This document shows positions 23,671 to 35,888 of a DNA stretch of 64,000 nucleotides, in pieces; positions within the stretch are counted from its first letter, which is position 1; each line of letters starts with the position of its first letter. Location of the stretch: NCBI RefSeq assembly GCF_905220565.1, contig NC_059419.1, forward strand, positions 7,307,326 through 7,371,325. The letters are read 5' to 3'. A program made the position numbers and the translations under genes. Source of the stretch: Melitaea cinxia. Lineage: Eukaryota; Arthropoda; Insecta; Lepidoptera; Nymphalidae. The notes below the pieces were generated by a model. It did no database searches. It saw only the letters and a program-made list of their open reading frames with translations, and had not been told where the DNA came from.

Positions 23671-25910
23671 TTTAGTATAGCTAGATAAAATTAAGATAGA
23701 TATAATTTTAATGGCATTTCCATTGAATATCAATCCTAATCTCTGGCTTCTCAAAAGCACAAATCTTTCGAAATTGTCCATAAATTACAGTTAAGCCACA
23801 ATAGCAAAATAAACACTTCTAAAATGTTTATTTACTATATGAAAACGCTATTATTTTGTTGGACAAAGAGACAATTTAAACGTTTAATATGCAATAACAG
23901 TGCGTTAATTTGAAACTAAGACATGGCGCTATTCAAGGATTAATGTAGTCTAAAATGAGATACCGCTGGAGCAATAATCTTATCATCTTATATTATAACA
24001 TGAAACAAAGTACTTTATTCTATTTGTTATAAGGTGCAGTTTTGTTCATAACATTTTTTTTTGTTATTATTTAATTTTTCTTTAACACGTGTGTGTTCAT
24101 ATTAAGTAGTTGTTATTTTAAATATTATTATTTATAATTATCGTAGCTAGCATACCGTATTTATCATAAGAGACATAAATAAAAAAAAAATATATAAATA
24201 AAAAATAAAAAAACAATACAACTAAATATATGTAAGGCTTAGAGATCATTAATGAATTTTTAAGTAACTTATATGGAACATCATTGAAATTCTACAGCAT
24301 AAAAGGTTAATGCGAATAGTTAAATAAAAAAGCAAAAAAATGTCCCTCAACACACCCCAACTATTAGCGTAGCATTATCCGTAACTGGCAACACTAATCG
24401 CTCATTAACGAGTTCCGGCCGCACGCCTGGGGTTGCCCACTTACAAAACGATATGAATAAAATTGTGGGAATAATTGGGGTTTAAAAAGCCCGTCCTGCG
24501 ACTATTATCGGATTGTTTTTAATTGCAACGCTTATTTAAGCTAATGCTTTTGAATCGTTACTATTTTTTTAAAGGAACACGACTCACTCTTTAAATACAA
24601 AACACTGGCCACGTTATAAAATCCAGTTGAAAACAATTAAAATCGAAGTTGCGTTCCATTTAGGAATTCTCTCTGACGATTGGTCGGGCAGTGATTCTCA
24701 GGGCAGTAATGGGTAATATTATATGGAATGAGCTTTTTACAGCTAAACCGATAGAAGGCCGGGACTGGTTCCGATTCCTTTTATACCCGTTTCATTTTTA
24801 TTGTGTTTAGTTCGCTTTTTATTTTATATTATATTACCACACGCTTTGGATATTTTTATTTTCGAAGTATTTAAATTTTTTACACTTATATAAGCTCAGT
24901 ATTTAACAGCTAAGTCGTACTGTAAAGAATTAAAAGCGAAGCGGATCGCACTTTTAATTTTATTACTTTTGCTATAGAAACAATAAGCCATAAACAATTT
25001 CACAGAGCCATAATGAGTTTCCGAATGCGTCTTCGGCCTAATGGAGTTGACCGAGGTCGACTTATAGAAAAAAAATAACTATTATTTAAGAGCTACGGCA
25101 GTCCGACATAAAATTAAAAAGACAAATTATTGAACGTCTTCGTGGAAGTCAGCCTTTGTTATCTCACAAGTGTTTTTCGAGTGTTCTGTTTGTTTTCTAC
25201 CCCGTTCTCTCGTTTAAAGCGTCTCATCTTCTCTTCTCACTCTGTCTTGTTAGCAAACGTCGTGATCTAAAAGGGTGTAACTCACGCTTCCTCGTTTACG
25301 ATATACTGACACACATAGCCATCATAACAAGGCACCTTATCGTATATTGAAAATCATTATAAAATTTATCGCTACGAATACGATAAAGGGCGTAACTGTT
25401 AGACCTTTCATACCGTGATATCGATTTATTGACGATGGAATAAGCATTTATTTTGCTTAATTGGCGCCGGCTCGGTACCTCGTTCATTTTGACACGGTTC
25501 GCTTTTTTCTCTCCTTTATCGATCAATGAACTTTTACGAATTTAGATTTAATATTTTACGTTACAAGGTTTATAATTGTATGTATTGTGATTTATAATAT
25601 CGGAGAGCATTACCATAATGATGATCGGTTGTGTTTGACGGAGCAGGTGTTGTGTATATCGGTTAATTCTCGGTTTTTATGATAAAATCTTGTTATATTA
25701 CAAAAACGAGGAATATTGTGAGATTACTTGGTTATGCAAGGGATGGGTACGATTTCGTTAATTAAACATTATTATTATTTGCCTTTATGAAATTAAGCTA
25801 AAGTTATTACTAGGTAATATATATATTTAGTTGCCAATATAGATTCCTATTCCTGATTATATAAAATGTTTTTGAGGCTATATTTTATAGAACTTTTACT
25901 AATAATAACA
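23671..25910. other. pan: Intron 1 sequence
   Basis: No gene or recognised repeat. The stretch around 24390-24490 (GAGTTCCGGCCGCACGCCTG) and part of 25000-25520 are less AT-rich than average. I cannot assign a role. Confidence 0.4.
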
Positions 25911-25914
25911 AATA

Positions 25915-26161
25915 ATACTTAAACGTAGGTAGACGAAAAAATAATCAAGTAAATACATAACTCTAAAAACTCTCTCTAACTCTACTCATTAGATCTCATC
26001 AAATCAATCAAATTTAAATGGGACAGCAAGACAAGCATCAGCTTTCGATTTCAGCAAGAATCTTCGAAAACCGTCCACACAGTAAAAAGTTCTGAGATTA
26101 CATAGGTACATAAAAACTTGTAATCGAATTGAGAACCTCCTCCTTTTTTAAAAATTGGTTA
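25915..26161 (+). repeat. AACCGACTTC-family repeat, left-truncated
   Basis: Contains GTAGGTAGACGAAAAAATAA, the AGATCTCATCAAATC block, TTTAAATGGGACAGCAAGAC, ATCAGCTTTCGATT and TCGAATTGAGAACCTCCTCC. It lacks the left AACCGACTTC end, and the right end is degraded to AAAAATTGGTT. Confidence 0.65.
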
Positions 26162-26369
26162 ACAAAAAACGCTACAATAGGAACGAATTGGAAGGCATTT
26201 TTACTTATAAACCATTTAGAGTTTAAAGTACTCTCTATAATCAACAATTCGATACTAAAGCCAACAAGGGAAAAATGCATTTTTATCACTTATATGATTC
26301 TTTTTGTGTGTATCTTCACCACGCACCACGTAGAAAATACTGAATTCGTTTTCGTTGTCGTTTTTTAAT

Positions 26370-26490
26370 ATTTGTTGTTATAGCGGCAACAGAACATTAT
26401 CTGTAAAAATTTCAACTGCATAGCTATTACGGTTCATGAGATACAGCCTGGTGACAGACGGACGGTCAGCGGAGCCTTACTAATAATTAT
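26370..26490 (+). repeat. Interspersed repeat fragment
   Basis: Contains GTTCATGAGATACAGCCTGG and TGACAGACGGACGGTCAGCG, a motif pair I know as a common insect repeat segment. There is no coding content here, and the class is not determinable from this fragment. Confidence 0.5.
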
Positions 26491-27009
26491 TTCGGAACAG
26501 CTATTAATCTAGTCAGCGCAAATAATTTGAAACATCACACCATAGGTACATCACAGGATACTACCAAAGAAACTAGCCAATATAACTAAAGCTTAGACAA
26601 TAAATAAAAACACAAGTAAAACCGAATAAAACGTCTAGCACCATGTATAAATAAATTATTTTTAAAATCAAGACAAGCAAAGTTCATCCGTCATCATCGA
26701 AGCGAGCTTTCATCTAAGAATATGTAACAATTTAACGGTCCGCGTTAGTATCGAGTATTAAAAATAGTTTTTATTGATTTTGCAGTGTGAATCATAACGT
26801 TACATCCCAATGGGTAGTTTATTTACATACATTATTTATAGTACAATAAATATAGATAATGTTACATCACTCGTTTTATAATATAGCATTAGATAATATC
26901 TGTGATTTTTTATCGATATCGTCACATATGTGTAATATTTATATATTTTAGAATGTTTTCAAGCTATACTTAGTGACTATTGTATCTGTATTTTGGAACT
27001 TAAAAAAGT

Positions 27010-27228
27010 TTTGTTTTTAAAAAATAATTGTGTTTGTTCGTAAACGAAATGAAAGGACTTTATTTTACATCGACGAAACAATACAACCTTGGCTAACGAA
27101 AACAAAAACCGTGGATAACTTAAAATTACTCTCCAGATCAATTATTATCAGCTTTCGATTAAAAGAAGAATCATCGAAATCGAAGTCGAATTGAGAAACT
27201 CCTAATTTTTTGAAGTCGGTTAAAAATA
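27010..27228 (+). repeat. AACCGACTTC-family repeat, internally deleted
   Basis: Begins AATTGTGTTTGTTCGTAAAC, has TACATCGACGAAACAATACA and ATCAGCTTTCGATTAAAAG, then GTCGAATTGAGAAACTCC, and ends TTGAAGTCGGTTAAAAAT. About half of the internal sequence seen in the 27758-28388 copy is missing. A T-run of 19 follows at 27292-27310. Confidence 0.65.
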
Positions 27229-27757
27229 AAAAATGAGTAAAGTTTGGATTGTTTTTAAGCAGAAACAGTTAATACTTAAACCAAAACTGTATTTTTTTTT
27301 TTTTTTTTTTATCCGTCTCTTGGTATTTTGCAGTGAAATTACAAAAAATTCCATAAGTAATATTACTATGTAAACTATTGTGTACATTGACAGCCATTGA
27401 TAACTATCAATTAATACTATTCATCGAAGTTATCATAATGAATGACATTTCAACTCTAACCCAATTTCGAACGTGATTTTAGTACAATAATAGTATACAT
27501 TATCGTAATTAAATATGTTATTTTATTAACATTTAGTAGTATTGTATCTTTTTATTATTGTATTTTTTATATCTGTATTTTTATGTAAAACTTTATTTTG
27601 AATACTGTTTTTCAATTTTAAAAAAATTAAATAAATCGAATACGAATTATATTGACTCATATTGCGCCTTTGACATTGTTAGTTAGGATTTATAACTTTA
27701 GAATGAGTTGTAAAAGTGAAACAAATTAATATCACTTCACACCTAACTTTTGTTAAC

Positions 27758-28308
27758 ATAATTGTGTTTGCTCGCAAACGAAAAAAAAACCGACTTCAAT
27801 TACATCGACGAGTAATACAACGTAGATCGACGAAAAAATAGTCAAGTAAGTATGCGTTATCAAAGATTTCTTAAAAAGTAGTTATCAGATCTCGATAAAA
27901 TTTAAATGTGACCACATGATAAACATCAGCTTTCGATTAAAGTAAAAATTATCAAAATCGGTACACTCAGTAAAAAGTTATTGCGGATTTTCGAGAGTTT
28001 TCCTCGATTTCTCTGGGATCCCATCATCAGATCCTGGTTTCCTTATCATGGTACCAAACTAGGGATATCTTCTTTCCAACAAAAAAAGAATTATCAAAAT
28101 CGGTACATCCAGTAGAAAGTTATGCGGTATAATACAACGTAGGTCGACGAAAAAAGCGTCAAGTAAAAACGCATTATTAGATATAACTCGAAAAGTGGTT
28201 GTTAGATCTCAAATAAATTTAAATGGGACCAATTGGCACACAAAACCTTTCGATTAAAACAAAATTTGTCGAAATCGGTCCACACGGGCAAAAGTTCGGA
28301 TGTAACAT

Positions 28309-28343
<35 letters not shown>

Positions 28344-28388
28344 GTCGAATTGAGAACCTCCTCCTTTTTTGGAAGTCGGTTAAAAATT
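27758..28388 (+). repeat. AACCGACTTC-family repeat, long composite copy
   Basis: Runs from TGTTTGCTCGCAAACG and AAACCGACTTCAATTACATC to TTTTGGAAGTCGGTTAAAAA, so the ends form an AACCGACTTC/GAAGTCGGTT inverted repeat. The module GTAGRTCGACGAAAAAA... to ...AAATCGGTNCA... occurs twice (from 27820 and from 28138). Between the two is a different segment, TTCTCTGGGATCCCATCATC to GGTACCAAACTAGGGATATC. A 27-bp A-run (28313-28339) lies near the right end. A poly-A inside terminal inverted repeats is unusual for a simple MITE. Confidence 0.65.
28313..28339 (+). repeat. Poly-A run, 27 bp
   Basis: Uninterrupted A homopolymer inside the composite repeat. It produces lysine- and phenylalanine-run open frames that are not genes. 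Confidence 0.95.
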
Positions 28389-29317
28389 GGCAAATAAATA
28401 AATATGTATTAAAGAATTAAAGAGATAATTTATTTGTTTGATCATGTCGATTTTTGAGATCTACTCTACTCTACGGGTCTGATTTTAGAAACTTGTTTCT
28501 TCTTAAAATTTCTTTAATAATAGGTAACCTACCTAATAGGTACCTTTAATTAAAGGTAATAATGAATCAAATTACAACTCGTAGTAGCGGTACCGTTGCT
28601 TAACAAACGCCAACGTAGGTGAAACTTTTTCCATAGAAATTTTTATAATATATTATATAGGTTATATATATATATATTACAAACAGATTGAATTACCAAT
28701 GTAAAATAAAAGTTGTTTATGTTCGTAATACTAATGTCAAAGGAACCTGTGGTCAAGAAATGTAATAAATTACAGTCGAATTTCGACCACTGACCACCAG
28801 TAAATTTAACGGAATGACAGCTAAATGTTGGTATTAATGTTTTATTAATTTAATTAGCGCCGAATATGAACTAAAACAAGCAGGTGTGTAATTTTATATG
28901 TTGTTTTTTTTTTACAAAGTTTACTTAATCGACCATAATTTTTAATAATTCCTTATTTATTTTTTGTTATCCTTTGTCTTGTATATATATATTTATTAAG
29001 TGGAGATTATATACTCTTTTGTACGTGACCTTAATTGATTTATAAAAATGTTATCCGTTTTTTTTAAACAAATCGTTATTTTTAAAACGTTTATAATTTA
29101 ATTACTTATTCAAAATTAATGTAAAATATTTTTATTACGATGTAAAACAATATTTTATAAAGTGAAAACATTGTAAATAATACACACAAGCTGTATAATC
29201 AGGTCAACGTATATTAAACATTTTAAAACAGGATACATTACAAAAATTCTTACGAGGGCGAAGAACGACAAGTTAGGAAAGGCCACAGAAATAAATGACC
29301 AGTTACAATGACCCTCG
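28389..29317. other. pan: Intron 1 sequence with Helitron 3'-end fragment
   Basis: AT-rich, no gene. The piece 28735-28800 carries CAGTCGAATTTCGACCACTG and ends CCAG|T. This matches the hairpin and terminus of the Helitron at 8402-8714, so it is an isolated 3' end. A short AT run (TATATATATATAT) lies near 28667. Confidence 0.5.
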
Positions 29318-29366
29318 TTCGTTAACGATGGTTATTTACGCTGGGGTCTTGGCAGCTGGCGGGTTA
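29318..29366 (+). repeat. Short dispersed repeat, copy 1
   Basis: GCTGGGGTCTTGGCAGCTGG and its left flank GATGGTTATTTACG recur near 31735-31765 as GATGTTAATGTGCGCTGGGG then TCTTGGCAACTGG. This suggests a fragment of a larger element. A 62-codon open frame runs through copy 1 but is absent from copy 2, so I do not call a gene. Confidence 0.45.
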
Positions 29367-31410
29367 GTTCCCTCGGATGATATTCGAGAAACAAACAAAA
29401 GAAGAGTGATAACATTTGTTCGTGAACATGAGTCAACGAATCGACCATGTTTGCTGAGAATGATTCCTTATTCGAAATTTTGAATATTTGAATTCGTGTT
29501 GCGTTTTTGTTCTACTATTTTCTGGGTTTTTAGCGACCATTTTAGATTATAATATTATTAAAAGTCCGCTGTTTACAAGCTGAACTAAGAATTTATTTTA
29601 ACGTGTCATATATTTCCATACGTATGAAAGTACTCTCTGCTTCTCTCTGTCTCTCAGTCTCTCTTCTTTTTTTGATAGTTAGTAGACAACCTAAAATGTA
29701 AACAATTTTATATAAGGTGAATGTCTTTTACAATTTTATTCTACGTACAGACAGTCGTTTCAAATATTTCTTATTTCCCACACAAAAAGAAAAATATATT
29801 TCTTCATAAATCTATTAATTTCTGTTATCTAGAAACAAAAATAAATAGTTTAAAAATAACAAGTGCCGAATATAGACCCTTGGCCTCTTATCCAAACTCA
29901 ACAGCGACTAAATATGAAAACAAAGAAATTACTGTTTGGTCTGATAACGCTGTTGCAACCAGCGGTCGACACTAGCGCCGCTCACGGAAGGCAATATTTA
30001 AAGAATTTAACTGATAATGTTTTAGATAAAAACGCGTTATGACATTTCGGTCGGTGATGGATTAAGTGGCTAGTTCTTTTTTTGAGCTGCTTCGTTAGGG
30101 TTGTCAAAATATAGTACACGTTTGAACTTAAAATTTTTAAGTTTATACCGAACTTTTTTTTACTTTCAAGATGCTCTGTTCTACTTATTTTCAATATTTT
30201 TAAAAAGAAGATAGGAGAGAGGCCGAGAAAGAGGTCTAATTCCAGCAGTGGGATGTTACAGGCTGAATTGTGATCGTGATATATTATTAAGTAAATTAAT
30301 AAAACTAGAGCTACAAACATCACCTAATTCAACAACATTTTATTAAAGATAACAATGAAATATAAACTGTTTCTTGTTATTAAGACTACAGTACTCCAAA
30401 ATTAAATAATCAAAATTATTTCTATCTGTCGTTCATTCCAGTTTTACGCGGTCTGCGCAAGAGCATAATTAATACGAAAATAGCGCTGCAATTGACGAGT
30501 CAGTCGATTTATGTGTTTTTCTTTCACATGCCTCGATTAACGATAATTTTACGATATTATATTATTATTTCAAACGAAAATCAATTTAACTTTTAATTTT
30601 ATGTTTAATAAAAATATAATAAATGTCTCGTGTATTTAATTTAGGGTTATGTTGATATTGTATATAAATGGCTAATTAAACAGTACTTTACTTGATATTT
30701 ATGGACTAGATAGGCCTTTATGGTGATTTAAATAATTATATTGGATTATACACGTAGGTATATTTATGATAATATTTGATTCCAAAATCCGCTTTACCAA
30801 ACCAAAAACATTTCTTGGAGTAGAAACTTTTCTTTTCTTGAGTAGATAGTTTCAATTATAATAAAACAAGAAATTGGTATATTTTCAAAATAAGAGTTGA
30901 TATATGTGAGTACACACACATAACGGACTTAAGGATTTTTTTATACCTAAAAATAGTGAATATTTAAAAATATACTACCTTCTACACATATACACTTTAG
31001 ACTAACTGTACACTAAATAAAATAATACAACGATCTACTACAATACACTTTCTTAGAAAAACCATAATATACACATATATATCATATACATTAGGTATAT
31101 GACACTGCGTACAGAAGCTATAACGCAGGCTTTTATTAGAAAACAAAAACATATATTTCATTACAGAACCGTAAAAAAAGTAAAATACATATTATAAGCG
31201 ATATTATATATTTATAATGTATATAATTTGTCTGGCAAACAGTTCGGCACTCCTTTTATACTACAAAGCTAGATATTAATTCCATCATCACTCATCTAAA
31301 AAAACTGGACAGATCGAAAAGCGCAGGTTCTAATAATTTCCCCCCTTAATTATGTGTGGCGAAAAACTTGCAGTTACTTTAACATTTTTAATCTTTCACT
31401 GAGTACTAAA
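29367..31410. other. pan: Intron 1 sequence with a SINE B tail
   Basis: No supported gene. At about 30215-30268 (plus strand) a short SINE family B 3' end is visible: AGGTCTAATTCCAGCAGTGG, then GATGTTACAGGCTGAA. The 113-codon minus-strand frame at 29982-30323 overlaps this tail and has the composition of AT-rich non-coding DNA. Confidence 0.5.
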
Positions 31411-31768
31411 TTGGTCTACCCAGTAAAAACTTATGAGTTATATAATACACCAACGGTAGAAGAAAAAATGGTCAAGCCAATACGCATTATTAGAAATAAT
31501 TCAAAACTGTACGTAGTACTGGCCATATCTCGATTAAATTCAAATAGGACCACACGACAAGCACCACCACCTTATGATTAAAAAAGGAATTATCGAAATC
31601 GGTCCACCCAGTAAGAAGTTCTGAGGTAACAGACATTTAAAAAATACAATCGAATTGAGAACCATCTCCTTTTTTTTAAATCGGTTTAAAAATAAGAAAT
31701 AGTTCGGTTATTCTGATCCCAGTTCATTAGGGATGTTAATGTGCGCTGGGGTCTTGGCAACTGGTAAT
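31411..31768 (+). repeat. AACCGACTTC-family repeat plus short dispersed repeat
   Basis: Segments CAACGGTAGAAGAAAAAATG, AAATAGGACCACACGACAAG, GAAATCGGTCCACCCAGTAA and ATCGAATTGAGAACCATCTC run to AAATCGGTTTAAAAAT, matching the right two thirds of the 27758-28388 copy. The second copy of the GCTGGGGTCTTGGCA repeat follows at about 31722-31768. Confidence 0.6.
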
Positions 31769-32164
31769 TTAACAGCACTGACAATAAAACGTAACGTAAC
31801 TACATGGTTTTATTTACTTGATAATGTATTTTCATGTTTTAAAATCGATGAATTGAGTAGTCGTAATCGATTTAACGTCTAAATTAGCCGGTTTGTTATT
31901 TTTGACGAATATATTTTATACAATTGAACTATTAAACGCTTTATGTGTGTTTTAGTTTAATTTGTAACGGGTTTACGTTTTGTAACGGGGTTACATTTTG
32001 TAATCAGTAGATGCGAACTACGTAGTTACAATTACATACCGATGTATCCATAATTAAATTTAGTTTGCTTTGTTAACTTGAAATGTTTATTTGTAGAGAC
32101 TTACGATATAAAAATTGTATAATTAAAATGATTAGAATAGATGTAGATTGTAGATAGTACGACA
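31769..32164. other. pan: Intron 1 sequence, nothing recognised
   Basis: AT-rich. The only internal repetition is GTAACGGG(T/G)TTAC(G/A)TTTTG, twice near 31966-32000. No gene or element assigned. Confidence 0.4.
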
Positions 32165-32295
32165 AATTGACGCAACGGACAAAACATTGGCTGTTGCGCT
32201 CGAGGTAACAGGCCATACGGATATCTGCCATAGTCTAGATATTTGTGCTTGTGTATTGTGTTTCGGAAATCCCGACACCGACCGACCGTTTATTA
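32165..32295 (+). mobile_element. tRNA-derived SINE fragment
   Basis: Reads GACGCAACGGACAAAACATT, GGCTGTTGCGCTCGAGG and then CCATACGGATATCTGCCATA, ending TTGTGCTTGTGTATTGTGTT and CCCGACACC. The order (A-box-like GCAACGG, then the CCATACRNATAT...TTTGTGCTTG body) matches 3040-3203 and 18510-18640. The B box is lost. Confidence 0.55.
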
Positions 32296-32547
32296 TTTTA
32301 TTTTAAAAGTTACCTTCGAATTTTATAGTTTTATTTTGCTTTCTCTGTTTACAAAAACAAAGTTAAACCATGACGAAAACGTTCGTAAGCATGACATTTT
32401 ATTGTGTAATATAATGTTAGTACTTACATGTATTTGCTATTATAAATTTTTATGAATATGACCAACATTAAATTGTTTAGTTAATGGTCCGCCGGAGGAA
32501 ATATTACCGGACGGAAAAAAATGACTCAAGTTTTATTTGAGAAGAAT

Positions 32548-32692
32548 CATCATTATCATCATTACAGCCTATACAGTCCACTGCTGGACATAGGCCTCCA
32601 CAAGTTTACGCCAAAAATAACGTGAACTCATGTGTTTTGCCCATAGTCACCACGCTGGGCAGGCGGGTTGGTGACCGGAATGATTGATGATG
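32548..32692 (-). mobile_element. SINE family A, 5'-truncated, with target duplication
   Basis: Plus strand runs from ATCATTATCATCATTACAG to GGCGGGTTGGTGACCGG and then stops, so the head is missing. It is flanked by the 13-bp direct repeat ATTTGAGAAGAAT (32535-32547 and 32693-32705). A truncated head plus target duplication is the mark of target-primed reverse transcription and shows the family moves as a retroelement. Confidence 0.88.
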
Positions 32693-32705
32693 ATTTGAGA
32701 AGAAT

Positions 32706-33274
32706 GATTATTAAGAATTTCAAATTTAGCGATACTTTATCGAAATTGTGTTTTCGTATTATTTCTCTTTGAATAAACGTTGTATATAAGAGTGGTTCAT
32801 AAAGCAGGTCATGAGGTCGGGATTAAATCTGATGCATCGCCAACCGGATCTTATGAATGAGCTATGAATATGTATTTATTTTTATATACCTATATCGAAT
32901 TTTATAATACCAGAACTATAGTACTTAATATGCAATTTAAGCATTACAATCCTATTTTTCTAGATAAAGAAATTAAATAATCAATCGATTAATGAAGGAT
33001 AACAGTCATTGTCAGATTATAATGTTTTTTTATAATCTAAATTTCACCATATTGTCGAGCCTTAGACTTGTAAAAATATGCAATTTAAAAAATTAAATAT
33101 AATAAAAAAAATACCCAAACGAAGCGTTACTACATTTAACACGTTTTAGTATAGCCGAAGTTATGGATTTTTGTCAGTGGAAACTGTGCTGTCTGTTACG
33201 GGGATTAAGGTACTTATTATAATGCATAAAGAAATAAGAAACGACAAAAATATTTTAATATTTCTCATTGTGTT
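32706..33274. other. pan: Intron 1 sequence, nothing recognised
   Basis: AT-rich, with no gene or repeat that I can name. The overlapping 84- and 63-codon frames starting here run into the Helitron and share no coding features. Confidence 0.4.
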
Positions 33275-33617
33275 TCTATTAATACGTGAAGCAAAAACTT
33301 TGTACCCCTTTTTACGAAAATTACGCGGACAGAGGGGTATGAAATTTCTCACACTTGTAGTTTATATAAAGATGAAGTGCAGAATACTCGTATTTTTTTT
33401 TAAATTATGCATAAAAAGTACATAATTATAATTAATTTAAAAAAAAATTACACACAATACTATGTATTTGACACACACACGCTTATTTATACTTTTTTGT
33501 TGTCAGTCTGTAGTCAAATTGAAAAATTTAAAAATAGATTCTTTATATTCATTATTTTTTGGTTTTCTTTAATTTAAATTTTTAATTATGGTCGAATTTC
33601 GACATCTAGACCACTAG
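33275..33617 (+). mobile_element. Non-autonomous Helitron
   Basis: The 5' end is TCTATTAATACGTGAAGCAA, then AAACTTTGTACCCCTTTTTA. The 3' end is ATGGTCGAATTTCGACATCT followed by AGACCACTAG|T. Compared with 8402-8714, the 5' end has lost a TATA repeat and the base before TC is T, not A, so the 5' boundary is less certain. The ACACACACGC tract in the middle is also shared. Confidence 0.78.
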
Positions 33618-34289
33618 TTTAGATAAATACAGTATGCATTGAAAGTACATTAAATCTACATCATTTAATAATAGTCCAACGTCGAAACGTCGAGACCAGA
33701 CTCGTACCCAGTCTCGTCATCAGTTTACCCGGCTATTTTTAAAAGCAATCTTTCTCGGAACACCGTCCTGATAGCATAAAACCTCTTTTAGTGGACAATA
33801 AAATAGTTCTAAACTGTACACAGTTTTACGATCTAACAAAAATAGATTTAGAAAATAAAATAAAAAAATACAGTATTGACAGGATTCATTAACTGATCGG
33901 TGATTTATCGTAACTACTGTTTGATTGGAAACGTTAGAAGCTATTGCGTTTTGATTCAAGCTTTGAACTGTTAAAAGTAACAAAATGTTAAATTTATATC
34001 GGGTTTACGGGATATAGGCTTTTTTATAGTCAGGTCATGTATATGATAAACGAGGTATATTGAACTACGTTGAAAACATTAAAGTTAAAAGTACAAAGTA
34101 AACGATAAATTGTTTGATTTGAAAACAATTGTACAATAATTGCTTTCTGTCAAATTCTTTTTACTATATTTAAACTAAGCCCTCACTGATAATAGTTATT
34201 GTTTATCTCGTAAAAACAAATAACATATGAAGTAATTCACATAATACAAGTCTTATAAAATTTTTAATTTATTTACATTTTTTTTGTAT
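33618..34289. other. pan: Intron 1 sequence, nothing recognised
   Basis: AT-rich. The sequence near 33675-33725 (CAACGTCGAAACGTCGAGAC) is locally less AT-rich but matches nothing else in the window. The 87-codon minus-strand frame at 33720-33983 has no family features. Confidence 0.4.
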
Positions 34290-34499
34290 CATCATCATCA
34301 TTCCAGCCCATTGCAGTCCTCTGCAGGCTGGCCATAGGCCTACACAAGTTCGCGCCAAAATTGGCGCGAGCTTATGTCATTGTGTTGCCCAGGCAGGCGG
34401 GTTGGTGACCGCGGGGCTGGCTTTTGTCGCGCCGAAGACGCTGCTGCTTGTCTTCGGCCTGTGTATTTCAAAGCCCAGCAGTTGGATGGTTATATAGTT
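34290..34499 (-). mobile_element. SINE family A, 5'-truncated, with target duplication
   Basis: Starts (plus strand) with ATC repeats and TCCAGCCCATTGCAGTCCTC, and continues through GCGCCAAAATTGGCGCGAGC and GAAGACGCTGCTGCTTGTCT to CAGTTGGATGGTTAT. It is then cut. The 12-bp repeat TTTTTTTTGTAT occurs on both sides (34278-34289 and 34500-34511). Confidence 0.8.
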
Positions 34500-35520
34500 T
34501 TTTTTTTGTATATTTAATACAAAATTTATAAAGATATATCACATATATTGGCAATATAAGAATATAAAAATGGATTATAATAATAAGAAAATATAATTTC
34601 CTGCGATTTTATTAATAACAATAGCGCCATTATCTTTTAGCTCATTCAATCAAGCATAATTAATATAGAAAAAAATTAATATACGTTATTTTTATAAGTG
34701 GTAAGCATTCATTTTTAATTAGACGAAATGATAATTCATATACTGATTAGGAATAGGTCAAGCTATCTGTATATTACCGTCAGCCATTATCCGAATAATC
34801 CAATGCCGTACTTATCAGTTATAACCAAAACCACATGCAAATAACACGTCATTCATAAAGGTCAACACACGGTGTCGTGGTTTGTTACCCAGTCGACTCG
34901 TTTTAAGAAACTTTTTATTTATTTTATTTTATACTTTATTGTACACCACAAATATATTACATACAAAGCATAAAGATAGTTACAGACAGTGAAGTACAAT
35001 GGGCGGACTTATGGCTAATTAGCCATTTCTTCCAGACAACCCATACCACTTTTTATATGATATTACGTGATTTTATTATATGCATTCTATTTGAGAGTCA
35101 TGTGATATTATTATTAACTCTCGAAATATCGTTAAAACATCATAAAGGTTCATTATTATTAAATATATCAGAATGTAAACTTGAATGCATTGTCGTATTT
35201 CCCACATAACTTCTGTGTTCGATGAGTATTTTTTTTCTTTCTGTACATAAAAAGGAGTAAAAGTGAGTGACATAAAAAGGAGGTTAAACGAGCAGGCAGC
35301 ACCACATAATCCTAAATGACTACTTTTGCGTGGACATCTGCAACGTTAAGAGTAGCTGGAGCGTTGCTGGCTTTTAGGGCCGGTGTTACAATTAGGTACA
35401 TGATTTCTGTTCTTGGTAACAGAAGGGAGTAAAACAAACTCAAAAAAAAAACTAACATCCTTAGTAAATTAACTTAAAATTAGAGTAAAAAATACAAAAT
35501 TTCCAATTTTTTTTTCTTAG
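34500..35520. other. pan: Intron 1 sequence, nothing recognised
   Basis: AT-rich. A T-rich tract ending CTTAG (35509-35520) resembles a plus-strand splice acceptor in front of the open stretch that follows, but I see no other support for a nested gene. Confidence 0.4.
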
Positions 35521-35647
35521 ATTTCAATGTGAAGTCGAATGGAGGACACACCGATGTCACAGTATGGTCTACTGTAATATTTCATTCTGTGGCTCCTTTC
35601 AGGGCTACAGATACACTATCAGGGTTTATTGGACAGGAATTTATTGA
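35521..35647 (+). other. Cysteine-containing open stretch of unknown origin
   Basis: A 41-codon frame that ends at TGA (35645-35647), starting FQCEVEWRTHRCHS, with four cysteines at positions 3, 12, 18 and 23 and balanced codon use compared with its AT-rich neighbours. It lies directly behind a polypyrimidine-AG. It might be a decayed retroelement protein segment or an exon of a nested gene. I do not recognise the family. Confidence 0.25.
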
Positions 35648-35888
35648 TTGCTGATAAGAATACAGTTTCTATAGAACTGATTTTTATTTAAGTTTTGTAC
35701 GTTTTTATTTATGATTTATTGGTCGATTCGGGATTTGATCTTAATATAAATTTTCATTTATGATGTATTTTGTATGTTATCTAGTTCCAGTAGTTTTTTG
35801 TTAGAAGACAACTACAAGACATTGTTATTAGCGATATGTTACACTACATTATACCTATTTTTATTATTATGGACTAGTAGAAGTTAAG

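Noticed and set aside
28202..28420. Frames with long lysine or phenylalanine runs
   Set aside because: Created by a 27-bp poly-A inside an interspersed repeat.
29295..29483. 62-codon plus-strand frame (MTSYNDPRSL start)
   Set aside because: Its best-composed part is a short dispersed repeat also found near 31740, where the frame is not kept.
33161..33425. Overlapping 63- and 84-codon frames
   Set aside because: Extend into a Helitron and have no family features.
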